From assembly GCA_903890595.1 (NCBI GenBank), contig CAITBU010000071.1, positions 1 to 8,051 on the forward strand: a stretch of DNA of 8,051 bases, written 5' to 3'. Below the pieces are notes generated by a model. It saw only the letters and a program-made list of their open reading frames with translations, made no database searches and was not told where the DNA came from. A program made the position numbers and the translations under genes. This DNA comes from an uncultured Holophagaceae bacterium. Its GTDB lineage: Bacteria > Acidobacteriota > Holophagae > Holophagales > Holophagaceae. This document shows, one piece after another, positions 1-7,658 of the stretch; position 1 is the first letter of the stretch; every line of letters starts with the position of its first letter.

Positions 1-485
1 CGGGTCTCGAAGCCCGAGTCCCGGAAGACGTTGTTCATCTTGTCGTTCTCGTAGAGCACATCGGCTTCGAAGCCCAGGTAGCCGGCGCCGGCCGCCAGGC
101 CCGCGATGCGCTCGAGGATGAGGCTGCTGATGCCCCGGCCCTGGTGCTCGTCGGCGACCATGAAGCTGACTTCGGCGTTGGCCCCGCCCTGGCCCACGTA
201 GTTGCCCAGGCCCAGCACGCACTGGGTGGCGCCCTCGCCTTCCACGGCCAGGAGGCAGGCCCGCAGGCGGGGGTCCGGGGTGCAGAGCTCCTCGGCGAAG
301 CGGCGGGCAATGCGGGAGACGCCGCCCATGAAGCGCATGGACAGGGCTTCCCGGGAGAGCCCCTGGATGAAGGCATCCACCCGATCCGTGTCCTCCGGGG
401 TGGCCATGCGGAGGGAGACCCCCTGACCGTCCTTCAGGAGGACGAACTCTTGGTAGTCTGCGCCGTCAGGAATGATGCTGAACAC
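1..485 (-). CDS. GNAT-family N-acetyltransferase, Pat-like (3' end outside window)
   Basis: Reading the minus strand in the frame whose codons start at multiples of three gives a GNAT fold protein. It opens with a strand like EFVLLKDGQGVSLRMATPED (about residues 14-33) and continues with LSRES..MRF. The acetyl-CoA-binding core is AEVSFMVADEHQGRGISS (Q115-G-R-G from the chosen start), followed by LYENDKMNNVFRDSGFE at the window edge. This order matches the GNAT domain of Pat-type acetyltransferases, which acetylate the catalytic lysine of AMP-forming acyl-CoA synthetases, and of GNAT modules fused to NDP-forming acyl-CoA synthetases. No other domain is visible because the gene runs off the left end. 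The start is uncertain. The frame opens after a TAG at 522-524 and has no early ATG, so I chose GTG at 483-485 (weak GGGG upstream). GTG at 495-497 is possible, and ATG at 405-407 would cut into the first strand. It is divergent from the acyl-CoA synthetase at 650. Confidence 0.8.
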   Translation of the reverse strand, partial: MFSIIPDGADYQEFVLLKDGQGVSLRMATPEDTDRVDAFIQGLSREALSMRFMGGVSRIARRFAEELCTPDPRLRACLLAVEGEGATQCVLGLGNYVGQGGANAEVSFMVADEHQGRGISSLILERIAGLAAGAGYLGFEADVLYENDKMNNVFRDSGFET

Positions 486-497
486 GGAAAGCCCCAC

Positions 498-649
498 GAA
501 ATCGGTCGCAATGCGATCACCCTACCACGGCTTCCAGTGGACTGTTCGGACCTGAAAGCCTTTCTTGCCCTTTACATCATCTTTCATTCTGGACGGGGAC
601 AGATCGCCGCCCTAAATTGGTTATAGCACCTACCAAAATGGAGACCCCC
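498..649. promoter_or_regulatory. Divergent intergenic region between GNAT gene and acyl-CoA synthetase
   Basis: About 150 bases separate the two divergent starts and must hold the promoters of both genes. The stretch near 556-590 (TTTCTTGCCCTTTACATCAT and on) and the patch at 611-627 (CCTAAATTGGTTATAGC) are clearly more A/T-rich than the surrounding coding DNA. I cannot assign a convincing -35/-10 pair: TATAGC at 622-627 resembles a -10 box, but the best -35-like GGGACA at 596-601 is 20 bases away. No clean operator palindrome was seen. Confidence 0.35.
640..643 (+). promoter_or_regulatory. Ribosome binding site deciding the synthetase start
   Basis: GGAG sits six bases before the ATG at 650. 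This favours 650 over the in-frame TTG at 617 and the ATG at 638, neither of which has a Shine-Dalgarno sequence at a suitable distance. The GGAG overlaps the 638 ATG itself. Confidence 0.65.
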
Positions 650-2326
<1,677 letters not shown>

Positions 2327-2327
2327 T

Positions 2328-2345
2328 CCCACCCCACCCAGTCCC
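2328..2345 (-). other. Putative G-quadruplex motif in intergenic gap
   Basis: Directly after the synthetase stop codon the plus strand carries C-runs of 3, 4, 3 and 3 at 2328-2330, 2332-2335, 2337-2339 and 2343-2345, separated by 1, 1 and 3 bases. The minus (template) strand therefore fits the four-run G3+N1-7 quadruplex pattern with very short loops. Two further CCC runs follow at 2353-2355 and 2362-2364. The 42 bases from 2327 to 2368 contain almost no G on the plus strand. Confidence 0.6.
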
Positions 2346-2368
2346 TTCCTTACCCATTACTCCCAGCC

Positions 2369-2373
2369 GGAGG
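2369..2373 (+). promoter_or_regulatory. Ribosome binding site of acyl-CoA dehydrogenase
   Basis: A full GGAGG lies four bases ahead of the ATG at 2378. It is the only strong Shine-Dalgarno sequence in the C-rich gap and fixes the start. Confidence 0.8.
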
Positions 2374-2377
2374 TCCC

Positions 2378-4204
2378 ATGCGCTACCTAGACGATCAACG
2401 CGACATTCTCTTCAACCTATTTGAGTGGCTGGACCTGGATGCGGTGCTCAAGGGTGCCGCCTACGAGGATGTGGACCGGGAGCAGCTGGGCATGGTGCTG
2501 GACGAGGCCCTGAAGGTCGCCAAGGGCAGCGTCGCCGCCTGCAATGAGGTGGGCGACCGCGTGGGCGCCAAGCATGCGAACGGCAAGGTGGAGCTGCCGG
2601 AAGGCTTTGCCGGCGCCTTCGATGACCTGGCCTCGGGCGGCTGGATCAGCGCCACCATGAACCCCGAGTTCGGCGGCATGGGTCTGCCGGAAGTCGTGGG
2701 CACGGGCATCAGCGAGCACCTCATGGGGGCCAACACGGCCCTGGCCCTCAAGACCATGCTCACCCGTGGCTCGGCCCACCTCATCGAGACCTTTGGCAGC
2801 GATGATCTGAAGGCCACCTACGTCGAGAAGATGTACAGCGGCGAGTGGTGCGGCACCATGTGCCTCACCGAGGCCGGCGCCGGCAGCGATCTGGGTGCGC
2901 TCACCACCAAGGCCACCAAGCAGGAAGACGGCTCCTACCTCATCACCGGCGAGAAGATCTTCATCACCAGCGGTGACCACGAGCTCACGCCCAACATCAT
3001 CCACGCCGTGCTGGCCCGCGTCGCCGACGCCCCCTCCGGTCCCAAGGGGCTCAGCCTCTTCGTGGTGCCGAAGTTCCGGGTCCATGCCAACGGCAGCCTC
3101 GGCGAGCGCAACGATGTCACCTGTGCGGGCATCGAGCACAAGCTGGGCATCCACGGCTCACCCACCTGCACGCTGGTGTTCGGCATGGAGAACGGCTGCC
3201 AGGGCTTCCTCCTGGGTCAGGAGCAGCAGGGTCTGGTCTACATGTTCCAGATGATGAACGCCGCTCGCTATGAGGTCGGTGTTCAGGGTCTGGGCAACGC
3301 CTCCGCCGCCCACCAGGCCGCCATCGCCTTCGCCAAGGAGCGCCTGCAGGGCCGCGCCGGCAAGGGCGTCGGTCAGTCGCCCATCATCCAGCACCCGGAC
3401 GTGCGCCGCATGCTGCTCATGCAGTCCGCCTACGTGCAGGCCATGCGGGCCCTCGTGTCCTACACCGCCTGGTGCATGGACATGGCCCACGTCTCCGCCG
3501 GCGACGAGAAGAACCGCTGGCAGGGCCTCGTGGAGCTGTTCACGCCCGTGTGCAAGGCCTGGTGCTCGGACTGGGGCTTCCGCGTGACCGAGTGGGCGCT
3601 GCAGACCTACGGCGGCTACGGCTACACCATGGACTACCCCGCCGAGCAGTACCTGCGGGACTGCAAGATCGCCTCCATCTACGAAGGCACCAACGGCATC
3701 CAGGCCCTCGACCTGGTGGGCCGCAAGTTCCGCATGCAGGATGGCAAGCCCATGAAGGACCTGCTCCAGCTCGTCGGCGTCACCGTCGCAACCCTGGCCG
3801 CCGATCCCATCCTGGGTTCCTCCGCCAGCCAGCTGGGCGCCGCGCTGAAGACTCTGACCGCCGTGCTCCAGGAAGCGCCCACCCGGCCCAACGGGGGCGC
3901 CCTGACGGTCCTCAACGCCGTCCCGGTGTTGGACATGCTCGGCCACGTGGTGTCCGGCCACCTGCTGCTGCAGCAGGCCGCCATCGCCCAGGCCAAGGGG
4001 CAGGCCCTCCTGCAGGAGCGGGGCGTCGCCGCCGAGGACAAGGCGGCCGTGCAGGCCCTCCTGAAGGACAGCCCCGAGGCCGCCTTCTACAACAACAAGG
4101 TGCAGGCCGCGATCCACTTCGCCCACCGTGGACTGCCCCTGGTGGCCGCCCTGGCCGTGGCCATCCAGGCCGGTGAGACCGCACCCCTCGAGGCCGTCTT
4201 CTAG
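2378..4204 (+). CDS. Acyl-CoA dehydrogenase, long DmdC/AcdA-type
   Basis: 608 aa FAD enzyme that introduces the alpha-beta double bond into an acyl-CoA, passing electrons to ETF. At about 600 aa it belongs to the long family related to 3-methylmercaptopropionyl-CoA dehydrogenase DmdC, rather than the roughly 380 aa MCAD type. Seen: an N-terminal helical domain (about 1-90), then NPEFGGMGLP, the FAD/substrate segment CLTEAGAGSDLG (162-172) and TGEKIFITSGDHE. Next come the central LGERNDVTCAGIEHKLGIHG region, the HPDVRRMLL helix domain, YGGYGYTMDYPAEQYLRD and IYEGTNGIQALDLVGRK. The glutamate of YEGTNGIQ (Glu436) aligns with the MCAD catalytic base. The rest (about 450-608) is the extra C-terminal helical domain of this family. 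The substrate is not predictable from sequence; a DMSP role is not implied, since no other dmd gene is present. It follows the synthetase by 51 bases and is probably in the same operon, suggesting successive steps on the same acid. Confidence 0.93.
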   Translation: MRYLDDQRDILFNLFEWLDLDAVLKGAAYEDVDREQLGMVLDEALKVAKGSVAACNEVGDRVGAKHANGKVELPEGFAGAFDDLASGGWISATMNPEFGGMGLPEVVGTGISEHLMGANTALALKTMLTRGSAHLIETFGSDDLKATYVEKMYSGEWCGTMCLTEAGAGSDLGALTTKATKQEDGSYLITGEKIFITSGDHELTPNIIHAVLARVADAPSGPKGLSLFVVPKFRVHANGSLGERNDVTCAGIEHKLGIHGSPTCTLVFGMENGCQGFLLGQEQQGLVYMFQMMNAARYEVGVQGLGNASAAHQAAIAFAKERLQGRAGKGVGQSPIIQHPDVRRMLLMQSAYVQAMRALVSYTAWCMDMAHVSAGDEKNRWQGLVELFTPVCKAWCSDWGFRVTEWALQTYGGYGYTMDYPAEQYLRDCKIASIYEGTNGIQALDLVGRKFRMQDGKPMKDLLQLVGVTVATLAADPILGSSASQLGAALKTLTAVLQEAPTRPNGGALTVLNAVPVLDMLGHVVSGHLLLQQAAIAQAKGQALLQERGVAAEDKAAVQALLKDSPEAAFYNNKVQAAIHFAHRGLPLVAALAVAIQAGETAPLEAVF

Positions 4205-4214
4205 AGCACCCCAC

Positions 4215-4265
4215 AGGCCGAAGCCCATGCCTCGCCCCGTAGGGGTTGGGCGTGGGCTTCGGCTT
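4215..4265 (+). terminator. Long hairpin after acyl-CoA dehydrogenase (possible terminator)
   Basis: GCCGAAGCCCA at 4217-4227 is perfectly complementary to TGGGCTTCGGC at 4253-4263. The stem extends inward through a wobble pair to GCC/GGC (4229-4231 with 4249-4251) and is capped by CCCC-GTA-GGGG (4235-4245). Outward, A4215-T4265 and G4216-T4264 can add pairs. It begins 10 bases after the stop codon, a terminator position, but no T-run follows in either direction. It could instead be a 3'-end stabilising or Rho-associated structure. Confidence 0.6.
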
Positions 4266-4285
4266 GTCGAACTTTCAAGACTCTC

Positions 4286-4324
4286 CACTAAGGGCACGAA
4301 GAGCTGCCGCGAAGCGACACGAAG
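4286..4324 (+). repeat. Degenerate CACGAAG heptamer repeats
   Basis: Four related heptamers occur in 39 bases: CACTAAG (4286), CACGAAG (4295), CGCGAAG (4308) and CACGAAG (4318), with irregular starts 9, 13 and 10 bases apart. Similar CACGAAG-rich strings recur between genes in several GC-rich bacterial phyla as I remember them. No coding role is apparent. Confidence 0.4.
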
Positions 4325-4333
4325 GTGCGGTCG

Positions 4334-4352
4334 CTAGGGCCGCCGCCCCTAG
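4334..4352 (-). terminator. Small hairpin spanning the lipoprotein stop codon
   Basis: CTAGGG (4334-4339) and CCCTAG (4347-4352) form a six-pair stem with a seven-base loop that includes the TAG stop of the minus-strand lipoprotein gene. An alternative stem, AGCGAC (4313-4318) with GTCGCT (4330-4335), shares two bases with it, so the two cannot form fully together. There is no T-run, so a terminator function is only a possibility. Confidence 0.3.
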
Positions 4353-4894
4353 TTCGGCGGGAACTTGGCGAGGATGTCGCGGACGGCCTTGGGGATGACC
4401 TCATTGGCGTCCTCGGGGTTCTTCAGGCCCGTGAGGGCACCGGCGGCGACGCCCTGCCACACCATCTGGTTGGACCGGAAGTCCACGACCTCCACCACGA
4501 TGGTGCCCTCCTTGTGGTGCCGCACCTGGCTGCTGCTCACGCCCACCCGGCCGGAGACCGGCCGGTAGCCCCAGCCCGTGCTGAGACCCACCCGGGTGGT
4601 GGTGCGGACCTTCTTGTCCTGCACGATGGGGTAGTAGGTCACCAGGAAGTCAGGGTCGCCCTGGGTCTCCAGCTTAAAGCCCTTGGTCTGCAGTTCTGCC
4701 TGCACGGCGGTGCGGACCCGCTTGTCCATGAGGCTGGTGGTGCCGCCCGTGCCCTTCTTGGCGGTGTACCAGTCGAAGGTCTTGTAGCGGGCGTAGGGGG
4801 CGGAGGCATCGAAGTCGTAGCGGATGTCGTAGCCCGCACAGCCCCCGAGCAGGGCCAGGGAGAGCAGGGCAGCGGCGAGGCGGTACAGGCGCAT
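4349..4894 (-). CDS. DUF4136-type outer-membrane lipoprotein
   Basis: 181 aa. The N-terminus is a lipoprotein signal peptide: Arg2 and Arg5, a hydrophobic stretch at 6-16, and the lipobox LGGC with Cys19 as the lipidated residue. The +2 residue is Ala, which by the E. coli Lol rule predicts the outer membrane. The mature part has YDIRYDFDASAPYARYKTFDW at about 22-42, a polar middle with alternating strands (LVTYYPIVQDKKVRTTTRVG), a segment EGTIVVEVVDFRSNQMVWQG, and the ending IPKAVRDILAKFPPN. This matches the architecture and termini of the DUF4136 family, whose role is unknown. A GGAGG on the minus strand (plus 4899-4903), four bases before the ATG, supports the start. It is a single gene, convergent with the acyl-CoA dehydrogenase and divergent from the MocR-like gene, so probably functionally separate from both. 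Confidence 0.88.
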   Translation of the reverse strand: MRLYRLAAALLSLALLGGCAGYDIRYDFDASAPYARYKTFDWYTAKKGTGGTTSLMDKRVRTAVQAELQTKGFKLETQGDPDFLVTYYPIVQDKKVRTTTRVGLSTGWGYRPVSGRVGVSSSQVRHHKEGTIVVEVVDFRSNQMVWQGVAAGALTGLKNPEDANEVIPKAVRDILAKFPPN

Positions 4895-5034
4895 GGATCC
4901 TCCGGAACACCATTATGGATCCCCGGGAGGGTCGAAGGTTGAAGGTGGCAGATGACTGGTCCGAGGCGCGGTCTGTTCTGGACTGTGACTTGGGAGGGTT
5001 TTCTTTGCTTCCAGACTGCTTTCGTTCGATCCTG
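4895..5034. promoter_or_regulatory. Divergent control region, lipoprotein / MocR-like gene
   Basis: These 140 bases separate divergent starts. They hold repeated short words: ATGGATCC at 4893-4900 and 4915-4922, GAAGGT at 4934-4939 and 4941-4946, and GGGAGGGT at 4925-4932 and 4992-4999. MocR-type regulators often bind direct repeats upstream of their own gene, so these are candidate operators, though each is short. The second GGGAGGG is also ideally spaced (six bases) from an in-frame TTG at 5005 and may be a ribosome binding site. No convincing -35/-10 pair was found. Confidence 0.35.
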
Positions 5035-6504
5035 ATGGGGATGGTACTCGATCCCTCCCTCGACCCCGGCGCCTCCAGCCCCCTCTACCTGCAGCTCCAG
5101 CGGAAGCTGCGGGTGCTCATCCAGCAGGGCGAGTGGCGACCCGGTGTGCGCCTGCCCGCGGTGCCTGAGTTGGCCGAGCGCTGGGGTGTCCACCGGCTCA
5201 CCGTGCTGAAGGCCTTGGCGGGCCTCAAGCGCACGGGCTGGATCCAGACGGTGCAGGGCCGCGGCAGCTTCGTGGCACCCCGCCTCCCGGAGGCCCCGGG
5301 CCTGCGGGCCAGCAGCGAGTTTCCCTTTGAGGGCTCGCCCCTCCTGGTCCACGACGGCGAGCTGGGCTCCTGGCTGGGCGAGACCCTGGAGCGGGCTCAG
5401 GACAGCCACCTCATCAGTTTCTCCGCTGGCTTCATTCCCTCGGACCTGCTGCCGGGCGAGCAGCTGCGACGCCTTACGGCCCAGGTGCTGAAGGACCTGG
5501 GTAGCGAGGCCTGGGTCTACTCCGCCCCCGCCGGCCACGTGCCCTACCTGGAGGCCGTAGGCCGCTGGCTGGCCTCGGAAGGAGAGCCCATCGATCCAGG
5601 CTGGGGCATCCGGGCGCTGCCCGGTGCTCAGGCCGGCCTGGCGCTGGCCCTGGAGTCCTTCACCGTGCCCGGCGACCGGGTGGTGGTGGAGAGCCCCTGC
5701 TATGTGGGCATCCTGGCCCTCATCAAGGCCCTCGGGCGCGAGCCGGTCCCGGTCCCCGTAGACCGCCAGGGCATGGACCCGGATCGCCTGGCCTCGGCCC
5801 TGCAGCGCAGCGAAGCCAAGCTGATGTTCACCGTGCCCAGCTTCCACAACCCCACCGGCATGACCCAGTCCAAGGCCCGCCGGGAACGCCTCCTGGCCCT
5901 GGCCCGGTCCCACGGCGTGCTCCTGGTGACGGACTCGGCCTACGGCGACCTGCGCTTCTCCGGCAACTCCATGCCCCCCTTCCGGCGTCTGGAAGGGGCC
6001 GATCACGTCATCCACCTGGGCAGCTTCAGCAAGTCCCTGGCGGCGGGCCTCCGCCTGGGCTACCTCATCGCCCGGGAGGACATCCTGCGGCGCATGGCGC
6101 CCATCCAGGAGGTCCAGACCATCGCCCTGCCGCCGCTCATGCAGGCGGTGGTGGCCCGCTACCTGGACACCGGGGGCTTCCGCCGCCACCTGGCCCGCCT
6201 GCGCCGGGCCCTCAAGGAGCGCCGGGATGCCATGGTCGAGGCCCTGGCCGAGTCCTTCCCGCCCGGGACCCAGGTCTCCGAGCCCAAGGGCGGCATGCAC
6301 CTGTGGGTGGTGATGCCCGAGGAGTACTCGGCGCTCGACCTCCACCGAGACGCCCTGCAGCACGGCCTGGGCTTCGCTCCGGGGCCGCTGTTCTTCGCCG
6401 ACGGCCGAGGCACCAACTGTCTCCGCCTGAACTTCTCCACCCATGACCCCGCCACCACCCGGGAAGCCATCGCCCGCCTCGGCCATCTGGTCCACAAGGC
6501 CTGA
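5035..6504 (+). CDS. MocR-type PLP-dependent aminotransferase with GntR winged helix
   Basis: 489 aa from the chosen ATG. Residues 15-80 form a GntR-type winged helix starting SPLYLQLQRKLRVLI and ending VQGRGSFVAP. The remainder is a fold-type I aminotransferase domain with SFHNPTG (Asn272), VTDSAYGD (Asp300, the PLP ring-nitrogen partner, and Tyr303) and SFSKSLAAGLRLGY with Schiff-base Lys333, so PLP chemistry looks intact. MocR proteins (GabR, PdxR) are usually regulators, but some relatives act as true aminotransferases. The helix-turn-helix is unusual: where GntR members have LPSxRxLA this one has LPAVPELA (Pro44 for Arg), and Leu58 replaces another DNA-contacting Arg. The start is uncertain. 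ATG 5035 or 5041 fits family N-termini but lacks a Shine-Dalgarno sequence; TTG 5005 has a good one (GGGAGGG 4992-4998); ATG 4915 would add 40 unlike residues. ilvE follows 31 bases later, so it may regulate or accompany that aminotransferase. Confidence 0.88.
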   Translation: MGMVLDPSLDPGASSPLYLQLQRKLRVLIQQGEWRPGVRLPAVPELAERWGVHRLTVLKALAGLKRTGWIQTVQGRGSFVAPRLPEAPGLRASSEFPFEGSPLLVHDGELGSWLGETLERAQDSHLISFSAGFIPSDLLPGEQLRRLTAQVLKDLGSEAWVYSAPAGHVPYLEAVGRWLASEGEPIDPGWGIRALPGAQAGLALALESFTVPGDRVVVESPCYVGILALIKALGREPVPVPVDRQGMDPDRLASALQRSEAKLMFTVPSFHNPTGMTQSKARRERLLALARSHGVLLVTDSAYGDLRFSGNSMPPFRRLEGADHVIHLGSFSKSLAAGLRLGYLIAREDILRRMAPIQEVQTIALPPLMQAVVARYLDTGGFRRHLARLRRALKERRDAMVEALAESFPPGTQVSEPKGGMHLWVVMPEEYSALDLHRDALQHGLGFAPGPLFFADGRGTNCLRLNFSTHDPATTREAIARLGHLVHKA

Positions 6505-6524
6505 TCCAGCTGTAATCTGCCAAG

Positions 6525-6530
6525 AAGGAG
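6525..6530 (+). promoter_or_regulatory. Ribosome binding site fixing a GTG start for ilvE
   Basis: AAGGAG lies five bases ahead of the GTG at 6536, in a gap between the preceding TGA (6502-6504) and the aminotransferase. It favours the GTG over the longer reading from 6443, whose N-terminus overlaps the upstream gene and looks random, and over the internal ATG at 6602. Confidence 0.8.
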
Positions 6531-6535
6531 TTTCC

Positions 6536-7633
6536 GTGACCACGTCCATCCAGATCCAGCTCTCTGACCATGCCGCCTCCCCCGCCGAGCGGGCCGCGCG
6601 CATGACCAATCCCGGCTTCGGCCGCATCTTCACGGACCACATGGTGGTGGTGCCCTATCACGAGGGCCAGGGCTGGGGCCCCGGTGTGCTGAAGGCCTAC
6701 GGGCCGCTGGCCATGGACCCCGCCGCCTCTGTGCTGCACTACGGCCAGGCCATCTTCGAGGGCTTCAAGGCCTTCAAGCAGCAGGACGGCAGCGTCGCCT
6801 GCTTCCGCCCCGACGCCAATGCCCGGCGCTTCAATGTCTCGGCCCGCCGTCTGGCCATGCCCGACCTCCCGGAGGAGCTCTTCCTGGCGGCCGCTCAGGC
6901 CCTCATCACCCAGGACCAGGCCTGGGTCCCGGGCGCCGTGGGCGAGAGCCTCTACATGCGCCCCCTCATGATCGGCACTGAGGCCGCCCTGGGTGTGAAG
7001 CCCAGCAACGAGTACCTCTTCATCCTGCTGGCCAGCCCCAGCGGCGCCTACTTCCCGGCGGGCGTGAAGCCCGTGACCGTGTGGATCTCCGAGGACTATG
7101 TGCGCGCCGCCCCCGGTGGCACCGGCTTCGCCAAGTGTGCGGGCAACTACGCCGCCAGCCTCGTGGCCCAGCACCAGGCCAAGGGCGAGGGCTGCGATCA
7201 GGTGGTGTGGCTGGACGCCATCCACCGCGAGTACATCGAGGAGATGGGGGGTATGAACCTCTTCTTCGTGTACCAGGAGAACGGCGAGACCGTGGTGGTC
7301 ACGCCGGAGCTGACCGGCAGCCTGCTGCCGGGCATCACCCGGGACAGCCTGCTGACCCTGGCCCGCGAGCAGGGCTTCCGGGCCGAGGAGCGCCGCATCA
7401 GTGTCAGCGAGTGGCGCAGCGCCATCGCCGAGGGCCGCATGACCGAGGCCTTCGCCTGCGGCACCGCCGCCGTCATCACGCCCGTGGGCGAGGTCAAGTC
7501 CGCCCGCGGTGGCTGGACCATCCACGGTGGCCAGACCGGCCCTGTGGCCGCCAAGCTGCGCCAGATTCTCCTGGACCTCCAGCACGGCCTCGCCCCCGAT
7601 ACGCACGGCTGGATGAAGAAGATCGTCGGCTAG
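6536..7633 (+). CDS. ilvE: Branched-chain amino acid aminotransferase (type II)
   Basis: 365 aa from GTG. It interconverts leucine, isoleucine and valine with their 2-oxo acids using 2-oxoglutarate/glutamate. Fold-type IV PLP enzyme of the longer eukaryote-like BCAT class. Motifs: NPGFGRIFTDHMV near the start, LHYGQAIFEGFKAF, the arginine-containing SARRLAMP region, LYMRPLMIGTE, and GGTGFAKCAGNYAASL with Schiff-base Lys200. These are followed by VVWLDAIHREYIEEMGGMNL, ITRDSLLTLA, and near the end ACGTAAVITPVGEV. These are the expected hallmarks in the expected order with no key residue missing. It lies 31 bases after the MocR-like gene and 25 before the nitroreductase-family gene, in the same direction, so a shared transcript is likely. 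It could serve in biosynthesis or catabolism; the acyl-CoA synthetase and dehydrogenase in this window make a catabolic link possible but unproven. Confidence 0.95.
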   Translation: MTTSIQIQLSDHAASPAERAARMTNPGFGRIFTDHMVVVPYHEGQGWGPGVLKAYGPLAMDPAASVLHYGQAIFEGFKAFKQQDGSVACFRPDANARRFNVSARRLAMPDLPEELFLAAAQALITQDQAWVPGAVGESLYMRPLMIGTEAALGVKPSNEYLFILLASPSGAYFPAGVKPVTVWISEDYVRAAPGGTGFAKCAGNYAASLVAQHQAKGEGCDQVVWLDAIHREYIEEMGGMNLFFVYQENGETVVVTPELTGSLLPGITRDSLLTLAREQGFRAEERRISVSEWRSAIAEGRMTEAFACGTAAVITPVGEVKSARGGWTIHGGQTGPVAAKLRQILLDLQHGLAPDTHGWMKKIVG

Positions 7634-7658
7634 AACCCCAGCTCAAAGGACGGATGCC

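Noticed and set aside
144..626. Plus-strand open frame opposite the GNAT gene, reading into the intergenic region
   Set aside because: The minus strand has clear GNAT motifs. The plus reading is a complementary shadow without a ribosome site.
601..627. Sigma-70 promoter using TATAGC at 622-627
   Set aside because: The best -35-like hexamer (GGGACA, 596-601) is 20 bases away and weak, so I cannot support a promoter call.
617..649. Upstream TTG or ATG starts for the acyl-CoA synthetase
   Set aside because: GGAG at 640-643 is correctly spaced only for ATG 650, and the extra residues (MVIAPTKMETP) look unlike the family.
3158..4297. 379-codon minus-strand open frame opposite the acyl-CoA dehydrogenase
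   Set aside because: Antisense shadow; Gly/Leu/His-rich with no motif, while the sense frame carries the catalytic Glu436 and all family blocks.
4325..4942. Plus-strand frame opposite the lipoprotein gene
   Set aside because: The minus strand has a signal peptide, lipobox, strong ribosome site and DUF4136-like ending; the plus frame has none.
4639..6642. 667-codon minus-strand open frame across the MocR-like gene and into the lipoprotein gene
   Set aside because: It crosses two genes in different frames, has shadow-like composition, and its end is merely an out-of-frame reading of the lipoprotein gene.
6212..7606. 464-codon minus-strand open frame opposite ilvE
   Set aside because: Antisense shadow of a fully convincing branched-chain aminotransferase; no domain of its own.
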